Assembly (NCBI GenBank): GCA_025403435.1
Contig: CM046333.1
Coordinates: 32,075,521 to 32,139,520 of the forward strand
Length of the DNA: 64,000 nt
Direction of reading: 5' to 3'
Source of the DNA: Artocarpus heterophyllus
Lineage: Eukaryota > Streptophyta > Magnoliopsida > Rosales > Moraceae
Below the pieces are notes generated by a model. That model had not been told where the DNA came from. It saw nothing but the letters and a program-made list of their open reading frames with translations, and did not search any database. Below are positions 31,899 to 43,662 of the stretch, in pieces; positions within the stretch are counted from its first letter, which is position 1; every line of letters begins with the position of its first letter. A program made the translations under genes and the position numbers.

Positions 31899-34800
31899 AT
31901 GGCAGCAATGAAGTATGACATTTCGCTTTTGGATCACGACACCAAGTCTAGTCTTTGGCAGGTTAAGATTCTGTTTGTGTTGGCGTAGATGGATTTGGAA
32001 GAAGCGCTGTTAGGGTTTGAGAAGATGCCCTCATCGTGGTCGACAGAGGAGAAACAAGTGAGGATCGGAAGGCTTTGACCCAGATTTAACTTCATCTGTC
32101 GAATAGAATTTTGCAGAATGTTTTGAAGGAGAAGACTACTGTTGCATTATGGTTGAAGTTGGAGCAGTGGTGTATAACGAAAAGTCTCACTAGTAAGCTG
32201 CATCTAAAGCAGCGTTTGCATCTACACAAGATGGCTGAAGGTGCGTCTCTTGAAGAATACTTAACCATTTTTAAGGAAATTGTCTCTGATTTAGAGGCCA
32301 TGGAGGTTAAGTAGAGGAAGAAGACTTAAGGTTAATCATGTAGTGTTGGTTGTCCTTATCACATGCAATGTTTAGAGATACAATTTTGTATGGTCAGGAT
32401 ACGCTTACCTTGGACAAAGTTTATGATGCCTTGCTATCTAAAGAAAAGATGAAGCAGCTTGTGAGTGAACCTGCTACTCAAGGAGAAGGCCTTGTTGTTC
32501 CTGGTAGGACTCAGGAGAGGAGTTCTGGTTCTAGTGTTGATCGAAGTCCAAGCATAAGGACAAAGTCTACAACTACTACAAGAAAAAGGGGCACATTAAG
32601 ACCGATTGCTATAAACTACAAAACAAGAATAAGAGAACGGCTGATCAAAAGGGAAAGCAAACAAATAAAATCGGTGAGGCTAGTGTTGTGGAAGAAGTTT
32701 CTAAAGGGGAGTTCCTAGTGATTCCTGATGGTAAATCCAAACCCTGTAAGGTTCTTGACTCTACATGTACGTTTCATATATGTCCCAACCAAGATTAGTT
32801 TTTAACATATGAAATAGTTTCTAAAGGCTCTATTTTGATGGGTAATAACACTCCATGCAAGATTGTTGGTATTGGAACTGTCAAGATCAAGATGTATGAT
32901 GGAGTAGTAAGGACACTAGGTGATGTGATGCATGTCCCTGATCTAAAGAGGAATTTAATTTCCTTGAGTGCTCTAGATTCAAAAGGGTATAGGTACTTCA
33001 GTGAAGGTGGAGTTTTGAAGGTTAGCAAACATGCTCTTGTTATGATGAAAGGGCAGACGAAGACTGATGGTTTGTGTGTTTTGCAGGGTATTATAGTTAT
33101 AGGAGATGCAGCTATTACTACATCTACTATGTCTGATAATGATCTCACTAAGTTATGGCATATGCGACTGGGGCATATGAGTGAGCTTGGGATGGTAGAG
33201 TTGAGTAAAAGAGGATTGCTTGATGGATAGTGCGTAGGCAAGATGGAGTTTTGTGAGCACTAAACAAAGGAGAGTCAGATTTGGCAAAGGCATTCACAAC
33301 ACAAAAGACATTTCAGAGTATGTTCATTTTGACCTTTGAGGACCGTCTACTATTCCTTCTCATCATGGTGCTAGTTACATGCTTACGATTATAGATGACT
33401 TTGTTAGAAAGGTATGGACATTCTTTTTGAAGCAAAAGAATGATGTTTTTGTTGTGTTCAAAGATTAGAAGACCATGGTAGAAAAGCAGATGGCTTGAAG
33501 TTTTGTTCAGATGAATTCAATGTCTTTTGTAAATCAGAAGGAATTACGAGGGATTTAACAGTCCGACGTACTTTGCAGCAAAATGGTGTGGTAGAGTGGA
33601 TGAATAGAACATTGATAGAGAAGGTACGTTGCATACGCTCCAATACTGGGCTGCCTAAGTCATTTTGGCCTAAAGCCGCTTCTACATCTTGCTACTTGCT
33701 GAATCACTCTCCTTCTATTGCTACTAACAAGAAGACTCCATAGGAGGTATGGTTGGGTAAACCTACAGATTACTCTAATTTAAGAATTTTTTGTTGTCCT
33801 GCCTATGCTCATGTTGATAATGGTAAATTGGAGCCTAGATCTATGAAGTGTGTATTTCTTGGTTATAAGCTTGGAGTTAAAGCTATAAGTTATGGTGCCT
33901 GGACACCAAGAAGGTGATTATTAGTAGAGATGTTGTGTTTGATGAGACTATTATGTTACGTGGGACATCTACTACAAGATCTAGTAATGTTGATCAGGAG
34001 AGATCTAGTAGACAGGTGGAGTTTTAGATTGAGACAGGTACATTATACGATTCAACTCCCAATCAAGTTCAGAGAGTCATGGAGATGTTGTTTCCCCATC
34101 ACCACCACCGACGGCACTACAGTATTCTATCGCCAAGGATAGACCTAGGAGAGATGTTAGGCTTCCAAAGAGGTTTGCTAATGCCGACTTGGTGGCTTAT
34201 GCTTTATCAGTGGCATAAGGTTTTAATTGCAGTGAAAAACATTCTACTTATTCAGAGGCGGTTAGCTGTGATGACTTTGGGAGATGGATGATTGCTATGC
34301 AGGGGGAAATGGAATCTCTTCATAAGAATGGCACTTGGAATTTGTTGAAGTTGCCTAAAGGTAAGAAAGCTATTCACTGCAAGTGGGTGTTTAAGAGAAA
34401 AGATGGTACACCAAGAGTTGAGGAAGCCAAATATAAGGCTAGACTAGTTACAAAAGGTTATAGTCAGGTTCCAGTTGTAGACTTCATGGATGTGTTCTCT
34501 CCAGTTGTGAAGCATAGCTCGATTTGAGCTTTGCTTAATATTATGGCCATGCATGATCTTGAGCTTAAACAGTTAGATGTGAAGACCGCATTCTTGCATG
34601 GGGAGCTTGAGGAGGATATCTATATGCAGCAACCAGAGTGCTTAGTTTCAAGTAAGAAGGACCATGTGTGTTTGTTGAAAAAGTCTCTCCATGGCCTGAA
34701 ACATTCTCCTAGGCAATGGTATAAGAGGTTCGACTCATCTATGACCTCTCATGAGTTTAAGAGGAGTGACTATGATAGTTGTGTCTACATAAAGAAGAAC

Positions 34801-35793
34801 CGTGATGGGTCTTATGTCTATTTGCTCTTATATGTTGATGATATGTTGATAGCTTCTAGGGATAAGGAAGAAATTAGAAAGGTGAAGGCTCAACTTAGTA
34901 AGGAGTTTGAGATGAAATACTTGGGGGCCACAAAGAAAATTATTGGCATGGAAATTTCAAGAGATAGGAAGGCAGGCAAGTTGTATTTGAGTCAGAAAAG
35001 GTACATTGAGAAAGTTTTGCAAAGATTCAGTATGCATAGTGCCAAACCTGTGAGTACTCCATTAGCTACACATTTTAGACTTTCTTCCACTTTGTCTCCA
35101 CAATCAGATGATAAGATTGAGTATATGTCTCGAGTTCTATATTCTAATGCAGTGGGATCCCTCATGTATGCTATGGTATGTTCTCGTCCAGACTTATCAT
35201 ATGCAGTTAGTACAGTTAGTAGATACTTGGCTAATCCTGGTAAGGAACATTGGAAAGCAGTTCAGTGGATATTCAGGTACTTGTGTGGTACTATTGTTAT
35301 TTGTTTGCAGTTTGGGAGGACTAGAGATGGAGTTATTGGATATGTTAATTTTGGTTTTGCTGGAGATTTTGATAAGAGGAAATCACTTATAGGGTATGTG
35401 TTTACCGTTGGTGGCTATGCTATTAGCTGGAAGGCTACTTTATAGACTACAGTAGCTTTGTCTAGTACTAAGGTAGAATATATAGTGATCATTGAAGCTT
35501 ATAAAGAAGCTATTTGGCTGAAGGGCCTATTTGATGAACTCAATAAAGACTTGCAGATTACTACAGTGTTTTGTGATAGTCAGAGTGCTATTTTTCTCAC
35601 TAAAGATCAGATGTTTCATGAGAGAACTAAGTACATTGATATTTGTTATCACTTTGTTCGTGAGGTTATTGCTCGTGGTGATATTGTTGTGAGCAAGACT
35701 AATACCCATGATAATCCTACTGATATGATGACTAAGTCATTATCTACATCCAAGTTTAAGCATTACTTGGACTTGGTTGGTGTTCGTTGTTGA
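31899..35793 (+). pseudogene. Tnt1-like copia gag-pol, many breaks
   Basis: Gag starts MAAMKYDISLLDHDTKSSLW (31,899) and contains LTSKLHLKQRLHLHKMAEG (32,190-32,250). After several frame changes, a protease-region block follows (GIGTVKIKMYDGVVRTLGDV, 32,870). Next are the pre-integrase block (KLWHMRLGHMSELGM) and integrase parts ending QQNGVVEWMN (the catalytic E is in this block but the R before M is W). RT begins GKKAIHCKWVFKRK and contains LLLYVDDMLIAS (34,830). RNase H runs to 35,793 ([17 protein letters not shown]). Stops occur at 34,525 (TGA) and 35,443 (TAG), with others upstream. The protease DSG itself lies in a damaged stretch near 32,760. Confidence 0.85.
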
Positions 35794-35885
35794 GGTTTGC
35801 CCTTAAGGGGTGTTTTTGTGGAAGAGGTGAAGATAGCTTGTTGAAGATTTGTTCCTTGAAGTGGAATTCGCATCAAGGTGGAGAT

Positions 35886-36334
35886 TATTAGAGTTTGATG
35901 ACCCGAATTCAGTTTGGCCTAACCCGAAAAGCTCACAGTGCGACAATTGCGGTGAAAAACAAATGTAGAATTTTTCATGAAATCTGTGGTGGTAGTGGAG
36001 GGATTGAGTCATTAGGCTTGATCCTATAGCGCACCATTGATCTCACTTGGGGTGTGAGGGTGGAGCCCCACGGTACAGACCTTTGTATTTTTAGGCCGTT
36101 TACTTTATGTTTTTTGGGCCTATAGAGTTTTGTTTATACCTATATATATATGATGTATTGCATTAGGGTTTCATTATCATCGAATTTTAGCCTCCTTAAT
36201 CGCCTCCATCTTGTAATCTTCATGAGTTTAGTGATTTTCTTCTCCTCTGCCCGTGGTTTTTTTCCCGTCTTGGATTTTAATGTAAATCTCTCTGTATTTT
36301 TATTCTTTATTTCTATTGCATTATTTTCGTAACA
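35886..36334 (+). repeat. 3' LTR of Tnt1-like copia (449 bp)
   Basis: Follows the purine-rich AAGGTGGAGAT and starts TATTAGAGTTTGATG (TG of the usual start reads TA). It ends TTTTCGTAACA. A TATA-like run (CTATATATATATG) is near 36,140-36,152. Confidence 0.75.
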
Positions 36335-36339
36335 GTCAT

Positions 36340-37966
36340 TCTGACTACGGAAGCAACAAACCGTGTCCTTAATATTGACTCCGTAATATTTGATGCCCCA
36401 TCAAGCTATAATGTATTCATAGGGGGAGGATGGATTCATAGAATGGAGGGAGTAGCCTTAACCTTGCATCAAGTCAAGAGATGTCTAAGTCTTGATGGCA
36501 TATCCATGATAGACATAAGAAAGGATCAGTCGATGGCCTAGATCTGCTATGATAAGGCCATATAGGGAGAACAAGCGGAGACCAGTAAGAAAGCAGTAAG
36601 GAGAAATTGACCCAACATCTAGCAATCAAAGGAGGGCCCACCCGGAGAAATTAGGAAAGAGAAAAAAGAGCCAGTTCCAACAACTATGAGCTATTTGATG
36701 AAGTTGGTCTTGATCAGAACAAACCTGACAAGACAATTCTACTGGGTAACCTTCTAGAAAGAGGGGAGAGAGAAAAGTTGATCCTGTTCTTCAGAGAGAA
36801 CAAAGATGCTCTTGCTTGGAGCCATGCGACATGGTCAAGATAGATCCAACAGATGCGGTATATTGTTTAGGAGTGAGGACAAGCCTGAAACCCATTAAAT
36901 AGAAAATAAGGTGTTTTGCTCCCAAGCGAAATGAAATCATAGCTGTAGAAGAGAAAAGATTATTCGACAATGGGATAATTAGGGAAGTGAAATACCCAGA
37001 CTTATCCAATATTGTTCTGGTGTAGAAGAAAAATGAAAAATGGAGAGTCTACATAGACTACATATATTTGACTAAAGCTTGTTTGAAAGACAGTTATACT
37101 CTACCGAAGATTGATCAAATGGTAGATGAAATTATAAAAGTTGACATCTTTTGTTGCTTATTCTGGCTACAATCAAATAAAAATAACCGAACAAGATGAA
37201 GAAAAAGCTGCAGTTGTCATAGAACAAGGGTCATTCTACTATAATGTGATACCTTTTGGTTTGAAGAATGCTGAAGCAACTTATCAAATATTAGTCAATA
37301 AAATGTACAAAGGTCTTATTGGCAAAACAATGAAAGTATATAATGATGACATGGTGGTCAAAATTAAAAAGAAGGAAGATCACATGGTAGACCCAGCACA
37401 GACATTTGCTATCCTAAAGAAGCCTAGAATATAATAGAACCCGACGAAGTGCGCATTTGGAGTTTCATCTGGGCAATTTTTGGGGCACATATTGAGAGGA
37501 AGGAGAATATAAGAAAATCTTATCCAAATTAAGAAGGTTTTAGATGCTGAACATCCTAAGACAATTCAAGATGTGCATTTGTTGGTCGAAAAGATAGTAG
37601 CTTTAAGCAAATTCAATTCCAAAATTTCTGGCAAATGTAAACTTCTATTGAAGTGCATAAGAAGGAAAACTCAAGAAGGATAATAGGGAGAAGAGCAAGA
37701 AGAAACGCTTAAAAAGATCAAAGAATAGTTGATGAGTATGCCAGTTTTGTCAGCCCCAGAAAATGGGAAAGAATTGTACCTTTGCGTGGCTAATTCGAAT
37801 GTGCCTGTAAGGAGGATGTTGTTCAAAGAAGAAGGAAAACAAAAACAGCTATTCTACATAAGCAAAATGATGACCAATGCAGAACGAAGATGTGGGCCAA
37901 TAGAGAAATTGGCACTAGCTTTGGTCCATATTAAAAGAAAATTAAGGCACTATCTTAAGGGGCATC
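36340..37966 (+). pseudogene. Tat-like gypsy pol fragment: protease end, RT, RNase H
   Basis: The plus strand reads VIFDAPSSYNVFIGGGWIHR and MEGVALTLHQ, the plant Tat protease C-terminal block ('DAPSAYNAILGRPWIH'). Then come LGNLLERGEREKLILFFREN and, after a damaged stretch, the RT blocks AYSGYNQIKITEQDEEKAAV, YYNVIPFGLKNAEATYQILV and MKVYNDDMVVK (VDD changed to NDD). RNase H-side blocks are LYLCVANSNV and MMTNAERRCGPIEKLALALV, ending KLRHYLKGHPI exactly at the solo LTR. Reading resumes after that LTR. Several frame changes and stops are present. Confidence 0.75.
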
Positions 37967-38222
37967 CAATATGTAACACCCGCCTATTTTTATGTAATAA
38001 ATTACGTTAAGTTAGTAACGACGTTAATGATATTTTATTAATAATTTATGATATACGTAATGATATATGCTGTTAATGTTACTAACTTTTTATGTCAAGT
38101 TATATGACAGGTGACGACCGTATGGAATCGTTGGGCTCAAGTGTTCATGATTATTTTAATGTATGTTTAATTATGATGTAATGATGACTTGAATGTTTTA
38201 ATGTTTGGTATTTAAGGACAAT

Positions 38223-38350
38223 TTGGCAGGCCAGACTTTCAAGTTCGGCAGGCCGAATAGTCTGCCAAAGATAAGCAGGCCGAAGGAAACCATCGACAGG
38301 CCGAACTTGGTAGAACCGGCAGGCCGAAGGGGAAAATCGACAGGCCAAAC
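38223..38350 (-). repeat. TTCGGCAGGCCGAA array (reverse orientation)
   Basis: About seven units: TTTGGCAGGCC, TTCGGCAGGCCGAAT, GCAGGCCGAAG, ACAGGCCGAAC, CCGGCAGGCCGAAG and ACAGGCCAAAC. The AGGCCG side is best conserved. The orientation is opposite to the array at 40,403-40,598 in the same LTR. Confidence 0.9.
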
Positions 38351-40402
38351 ACGGCTGACAAGTAATCAGCAGAAATCTCTCCAAAATTATGGCTGAGTTA
38401 ATTACGTTAATTGGATGATTTATTGTGATTAATTGGCATAATAATGGAATAATTTTGTCAGTTAAGGAAATTAAAAGATTGACTTTGCATTGATTTGTTT
38501 GATTTTAAATGGTTTTCATTTTAAGAGGGCAAAACATGGTAAGTAGGGAGTGATTGTTTGACTTTCCTTCTTTCTCTCCTTTTCTCCACTCCAATTAGCA
38601 CCATTTGAGTCAAAAAATTATGACTTAATGGAGGGAATTGAATTCCCATCAATTATGCTCATTATGTTAAAATTTTTAACGTTCCTTTTTCATTATTTTT
38701 CTCATTCTCACGTTTCTCTCTCTCAAACTTCTGAGACGTTTGTTTTCTTTCATTCTTCTTCTCTTCTCCATGAATCCTATCTCCTTCTCTCTCAAAAATT
38801 CCCTGCAAGAATATTGAAAGAAAAAGTCATATTTAGTTGGTTGAATTCAAGGATTTTAAGAAGAAATTTTCAAGGTAAGATCTCAATTTTTTCGGTAACT
38901 CTGAAAAGAATCTCTCCTCCTCAATCCGTCTACAATATCTTCCTCTAGGTATTGTATTTTGCTCTGAGTTTTTAATATGATGTTCATGTGTGTATTGGGT
39001 GTTGTTTTTCCAAGTTTCGTGTCATTTTAATATTTCTATGCTAAAATATGAATTTTCTATCCTCTACCCTTCACAGTAAAATATTACTGTTTAACATTGA
39101 TGCATGAAAAATGTAATGTTTATTCAAGAGGTAAATGAATGATGTTTTTCATGAAAGTTGTCAAGAATGTACATGTATAATGTATGATGAATGTATTTTA
39201 TGTTATGAAATGTTTTATATGTTTAAAGGATTTTGATTGATGATGAAATATTTTTATGATGTTGAAATATATGATAATAAGATGTTTGTATGAATTTTAA
39301 AAAGTATGTATTTTTAAATTATTAGAAAACGTTTTCAAAAGATTTTCATGTTTGTAATGTATGAGATGTTTTGATGATAATATTTAAGGAAGCATGTTAT
39401 GAATAATGTTTATATGTGATGATAATTTTATGTAGTCACAATGATGATTATGTATTATGTTTGTAATATGAGATGAATGTATATATGAATGTTATATGAA
39501 TGAATGTTTTATGATAAGTATTAATTTTATTGTATTTTAAATGGAATAATGGCATGAACACACAAAAGAACGAGCACTTCGAGACCGCGGCGTCGTCACC
39601 AAATCACATTAAGGTTAAGTAAGCTAGCATTAAGGTAAGTATATTCTCACCTACAACATGACACATTTTACAAGGTTTGATTATATATTCACAATGTTAT
39701 TCATGATGATTTTATGGTTTTTTTTCCTTAAAGGATTTCTTATGAAAGATTTTCATGATTTAAAAGTTATGTATGTATGATGATGACATGTTTTAAAGTA
39801 TGAAAATTATGTATATATGTATCACCTAATAAATGTTGCACACCAATGTTATAATGTCATGTTTGGTTTGGGATTAACTACCCTTCTCCTCTCATGACGG
39901 CGCACCTACGATGATGTTCATGGTGCAACACTTAGGCCCTTAAGATAAAATAGAATAAGTTTTAAAATTGTCAATGTAATGAAAGATATGTTTCTATGAA
40001 ATTGTGCTTAAGGCACTTTTATGATATGATGACAATGATGATGATGATGTTTATGTAATATTTTAAATTGTGAGAATTATTTGTACTTACTAATTATTAG
40101 CTTAATCATGTTTTATGTCATGTTGCAGATAAGGGTAAGAAAATCATGGAATAGGTGGAGGACACGGGAAGGCGTGTGAGCACAAAGCATGATAAATTGT
40201 AACCGAAAGAACGCCAAAAAGAATAATTTTATGTTTTAAATCAAGTTTTATATTTGAACATAATTTTTATGTTAAGTTTTAAGAATATTTGAACTATGTT
40301 TTATATTTTATTTCATTATTTTAAGTATTATGAACTTCTACGTTTTCTTTATGAAAAGTTGCTTTTGTTTTAAAAATTAAGTTTTCTTTAGGATTTTGGC
40401 TC

Positions 40403-40598
40403 GATTGGCCTGCCGAACATCCTTGGTCGGCCTGCCGATGTCCAGAAGTTCGGCCTGCCAATCACGTTTTCGGCCTGCCGGACAATGATGAGATTTTAAG
40501 TCAGTTTTGCATAGCCTCTGCCGGCCTGCCGGTTGAGAGAACTCCGGCCTGCCGATCATGTTCGGCCTACCGAAGTCCCAAGTTCGGCCTGCCGAACT
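40403..40598 (+). repeat. TTCGGCCTGCCGAA array (forward orientation)
   Basis: About eight units, including TTGGCCTGCCGAAC, TCGGCCTGCCGATG, TTCGGCCTGCCAAT, TTCGGCCTGCCGGAC, CCGGCCTGCCGGTT, CCGGCCTGCCGATC and TTCGGCCTGCCGAACT. Confidence 0.92.
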
Positions 40599-40923
40599 AT
40601 GGGAATATGTAATTTTTAAGTGATGTGATGTTTTTATAAAATATGATTTTACAACTTGGTATGTCTATTTAATTAAAATAAGTTTATGATTAATTTAAAG
40701 TATAATTGAATAAATTATGATATGGAACAAGTTAAGCAATGTTATTTAACAATGTTAAGTTATAAAAAAAAATGTATGTATGAATGGATCCTGGATAAGT
40801 ATGTTTTGTTATATTTAAAGTATTGTATAAGTTTTAGACTTATGTTTATGATTAAAATTTAACAAGTACAAAGGTAATAATATAACGACATTTGTGACGT
40901 CCAAAAAGGGGCGTTGCACAATA

Positions 40924-40947
40924 ACAGTATTGATGAACCAGCCACTG
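40924..40947 (+). pseudogene. Tat-like RNase H continuation
   Basis: A short piece (TVLMNQPL) that continues the Tat-like frame interrupted by the solo LTR. Beyond it the sequence changes to an antisense copia fragment, so the Tat element is truncated here. Confidence 0.55.
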
Positions 40948-41690
40948 TCTGTATTCTTTAATTATAAGTCTAGCCTTAAACTTATCAATTGATCCATCTG
41001 CTTTCATTTTCTACTTAAAAATCTATTTGTAACCTAGTGGTTTACATTCTAGAAAGAGATTCGCTAATCCTCAAGTATGAGTTTGCATTATGGAATCAAT
41101 TTTACTTCAACGGTTGTTTCCACAAAAAGCATTTAGGAATTCACAGCGTCTTTGAAGCTTTGAGGTTCACCCTCCAACAAATAGGTCAAAAAATCTAGAC
41201 CAAACGATTTTTCTATCATTGCTATCTTGTTGCATCTAGGTTTATCCTCAATATCCAATTCTTGTACTTGGTCTTGACTATCTTCATTCATAGTCTCAAG
41301 TGTTCATTTAGACGAACTCATTCCCTCTTTGTACCTACGTGGAAATACATGTTTAAAGAACTGCATTTCTCGATTCCATTATCATGATTTTGTTTATATC
41401 TTGGACTTTTGGCTTCTGCATTAGAAACTAATAAAGCACTATTGTTATGCGTATAGCCTACGAAAATAAAATCAACAATTTTTGGACCTATTTTCACCTT
41501 CTTTGGTATAGGTATAGCCACTTTGGTTAGACATCCCCATATTCGCAAGAATGTATAAGAAGGTTGTCTTCCTTTCCGTAGCTCATATAGGGTCTTATTT
41601 TCTTTATTTTGGGGGCACCTTGTTCAAGAGGCTATTTGCCAATAGGATAAGAACCCAAACCTAGTTAGCTAGAGATCCTAAAATCTAAGT
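40948..41690 (-). pseudogene. copia integrase end and RT start, fragment
   Basis: The minus strand gives LRIWGCLTKVAIPIPKKVKI and GPKIVDFIFVGYTHNNSA (41,548-41,430), the region after the integrase core of plant copia elements. Near 41,040-40,950 are ECKPLGYK, KMKADGSIDKFKARLI and KEYRQ, the start of RT. The stretch between is shortened and shifted. No LTR was found, so this is an orphan fragment abutting the Tat-like piece. Confidence 0.7.
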
Positions 41691-42400
41691 TAAATGAATA
41701 ACCAAGTTGTAAAGACCGTGTGAGCATTGTGGGGTTATCCCCTATCCATTCTTACAATAAAAATAGTAATACCCGTAAGGACAAAGTTAAGTTTTCTTTT
41801 AATGATTCTTAGGCGTCTAAGTTGGAATTCTGACAAGAGTAATGTAGGTTACTCTTAGATAAGAAATCACCTATATGAGAAAGAAATAAAGTCACTTTAA
41901 AAAAAAATTGTATAGGGCTCAATTTTTTAAAAATTCTTATAGAACAAGGGAGATGTTCATAACAAAAACGAACATAATAATGAGAACTGAAATGTGACAG
42001 TAAAATTGTTCAAAAACGTCGCGTCTTTTAATCAACTAGTAAAGTAAATAAATTTTCACAAAGAAAGGCTCAAAGATAATATCTATCTATCATATGCAAG
42101 ATCCAACCATTAAACTCTATCACCATGTCAAAACTTTTTGTCCCACACTTTAATTCGTGTCATCTGTCAATTTCATTCATGTAAAGAATTGTTAAAAAAA
42201 CATGGCTTATTAACCATATTACGTGATCATTTTGAGGCTTGATTATGATACATGGATGAATAAATTTTTTTTGATGCCCAAAGTATGTAGCTTAAAAGCC
42301 TCGTTAAAATGTTTTAAGTGCAGATTTAATTCAGAGGTAAACTAAAGGTTGTAACCTTACGTATCAAATCAGAATTACGTCACAGCATTATTGGCATAAT
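41691..42400. other. No gene or element recognised
   Basis: AT-rich DNA without a usable reading frame on either strand. Confidence 0.4.
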
Positions 42401-42401
42401 T

Positions 42402-43662
42402 TCACAAGTTTTGAAACCCATGGTTCAGGAAGAGCATGCTCATAAGGAGAGCAGGGAATTTTGTTAACTGGACGAGTCGAACATTGCCTGAAGAGGCTAC
42501 AAGACCTCTTACAGAGAAGAGAAGGAGAGCGAGAATGAGTAGCTCTGGAAGACTCCAATCTTGCTCAAACAATAGCAGATCAATGAGAAGAGTCATTGCG
42601 GTTTAATGCTCTGAGATTGGGTTAAGAATGCCAATCGGTAATACCAGAATCAGAACCGCGGCCTCTAGGAGCGAAACAATGAAAGCCTTTTCTGGGGAAT
42701 TCCGTTGTTGATCAGAGTGACCACGATTTGCAGAACGGTAAGAATCCAAAACTGGGTCGAGAGCCAAATTTTTAGGACGAACGGGAAAGTTCCCTCATGC
42801 AAAACCAGTAATCGCCAATTTTCAGAAGAACTAGAAGAATTAGATACTTAGAATGAGGGACCCTGACTCTGCTGAAAAAGAGAGTCAATGGTGGAACGTA
42901 AATCCCAAGGATAAGGTCCTCCTCATCAGGCTTAATCCTAGAGACAGCCGGTTCAGTATAAGTAGAAAGCAGAGTAGTAAGGAGGCAGAGGATAACTTAG
43001 TGTTTTAGGATTATCCCAATCAAAGTCAAGGGCAGAGGCGTGCAATTTTTGAAGTTCACAAATTTTTAGGTCGAGGGTAAAACTGCCCAAAGTAACTATG
43101 ACCATAAATTCCTAAAGTTTGAGACCAGGAAGGTCCAGAAACTTCATAAAGGTGGAAATAGTTTCTGATAGTACAATCAGGAATGTTAGACTAGTTCTTC
43201 CCAATGACAATGGAAAGCTTGCCCTAATGGGGAAGATCAAAATATTAATCCCCTTGTTAAGTAGCATTCTAGTTTGAGCCACATATAAACCTACTCTGAA
43301 AAAATGATAACAATGGAAGATGTAGAAAACAGTTGATGTTCCAAGCAATGTTGACTTTAACAATATGGCTGAGACAAGAAAGAATTTGATAGACACTGGG
43401 GGAGAAATTTTTGCAAACTGAAAGAAATCAGCAAAAAGTTTTGGAAAGGGAATTTCAATGTAGCAACGCTTTCGACAGGAATGACAATTTGGTCGGGACC
43501 AACTCCTACATCAATAAAGACATTGGCCCTAGGAGGAAAAAAAATCGTTAAAAACAGTAGTTGGAATCTTGTATTTCCTACGGATTTTTCGAAGGATATG
43601 ATCAGACATGGAAAGGAGAGACAAAGTTGAAAGAAGTTGAAAATTTGAGACTTAGGACCCAA
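42402..43662 (-). pseudogene. Possible plant gypsy-type transposon protein remnant (PF04195-like)
   Basis: The minus strand contains FIDVGVGPDQIVIPVESVAT (about 43,520-43,460), then IPFPKLFADFFQFAKISPPV in the adjacent frame, then TLSYPLPPYYSAFY and further blocks down to 42,400. The 'RFPFPKLFRDFF ... LSP' pattern recalls the 'putative gypsy type transposon' domain found in uncharacterised plant repeats. Frames change often and stops are frequent. I recognise the pattern only loosely; the alternative is unrelated decayed sequence. Confidence 0.3.

Larger units (their letters stand above)
31608..36334 (+). mobile_element. Ty1/copia (Tnt1-like) element, decayed
   Basis: PBS at 31,869, gag from 31,899, protease-integrase-RT-RNase H to 35,793, purine-rich tract, and 3' LTR 35,886-36,334. 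The last 167 bp of both LTRs match closely. GTCAT occurs at 31,603-31,607 and 36,335-36,339. If this is the TSD, the 5' LTR is only 259 bp and its U3 part does not resemble the 3' LTR. The right flank is Tat-like pol but the left flank is not, so the left side has been rearranged and the TSD may be chance. Confidence 0.75.
37972..40918 (+). repeat. Solo LTR, 2947 bp, TSD CAATA
   Basis: Starts TGTAACACCCGCC and ends GGGGCGTTGCA. CAATA precedes (37,967-37,971) and follows (40,919-40,923). Removing the LTR and one CAATA joins GHPI to TVLMNQPL in the Tat RNase H frame, which confirms the insertion point. It has no coding sequence. It belongs to the same family as 9123-12,645 (reverse orientation) but also carries two TTCGGCCTGCCGAA arrays, in opposite orientations, at 38,223-38,350 and 40,403-40,598. 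Confidence 0.9.

Noticed and set aside
38205..38396. Small frames across the palindrome arrays (also at 40,377-40,559 and 57,340-57,716), repetitive for R-P-A-G-L-P residues
   Set aside because: These repeat peptides come from the tandem TTCGGCCTGCCGAA units and all frames are equally repetitive. They are treated as DNA repeats.
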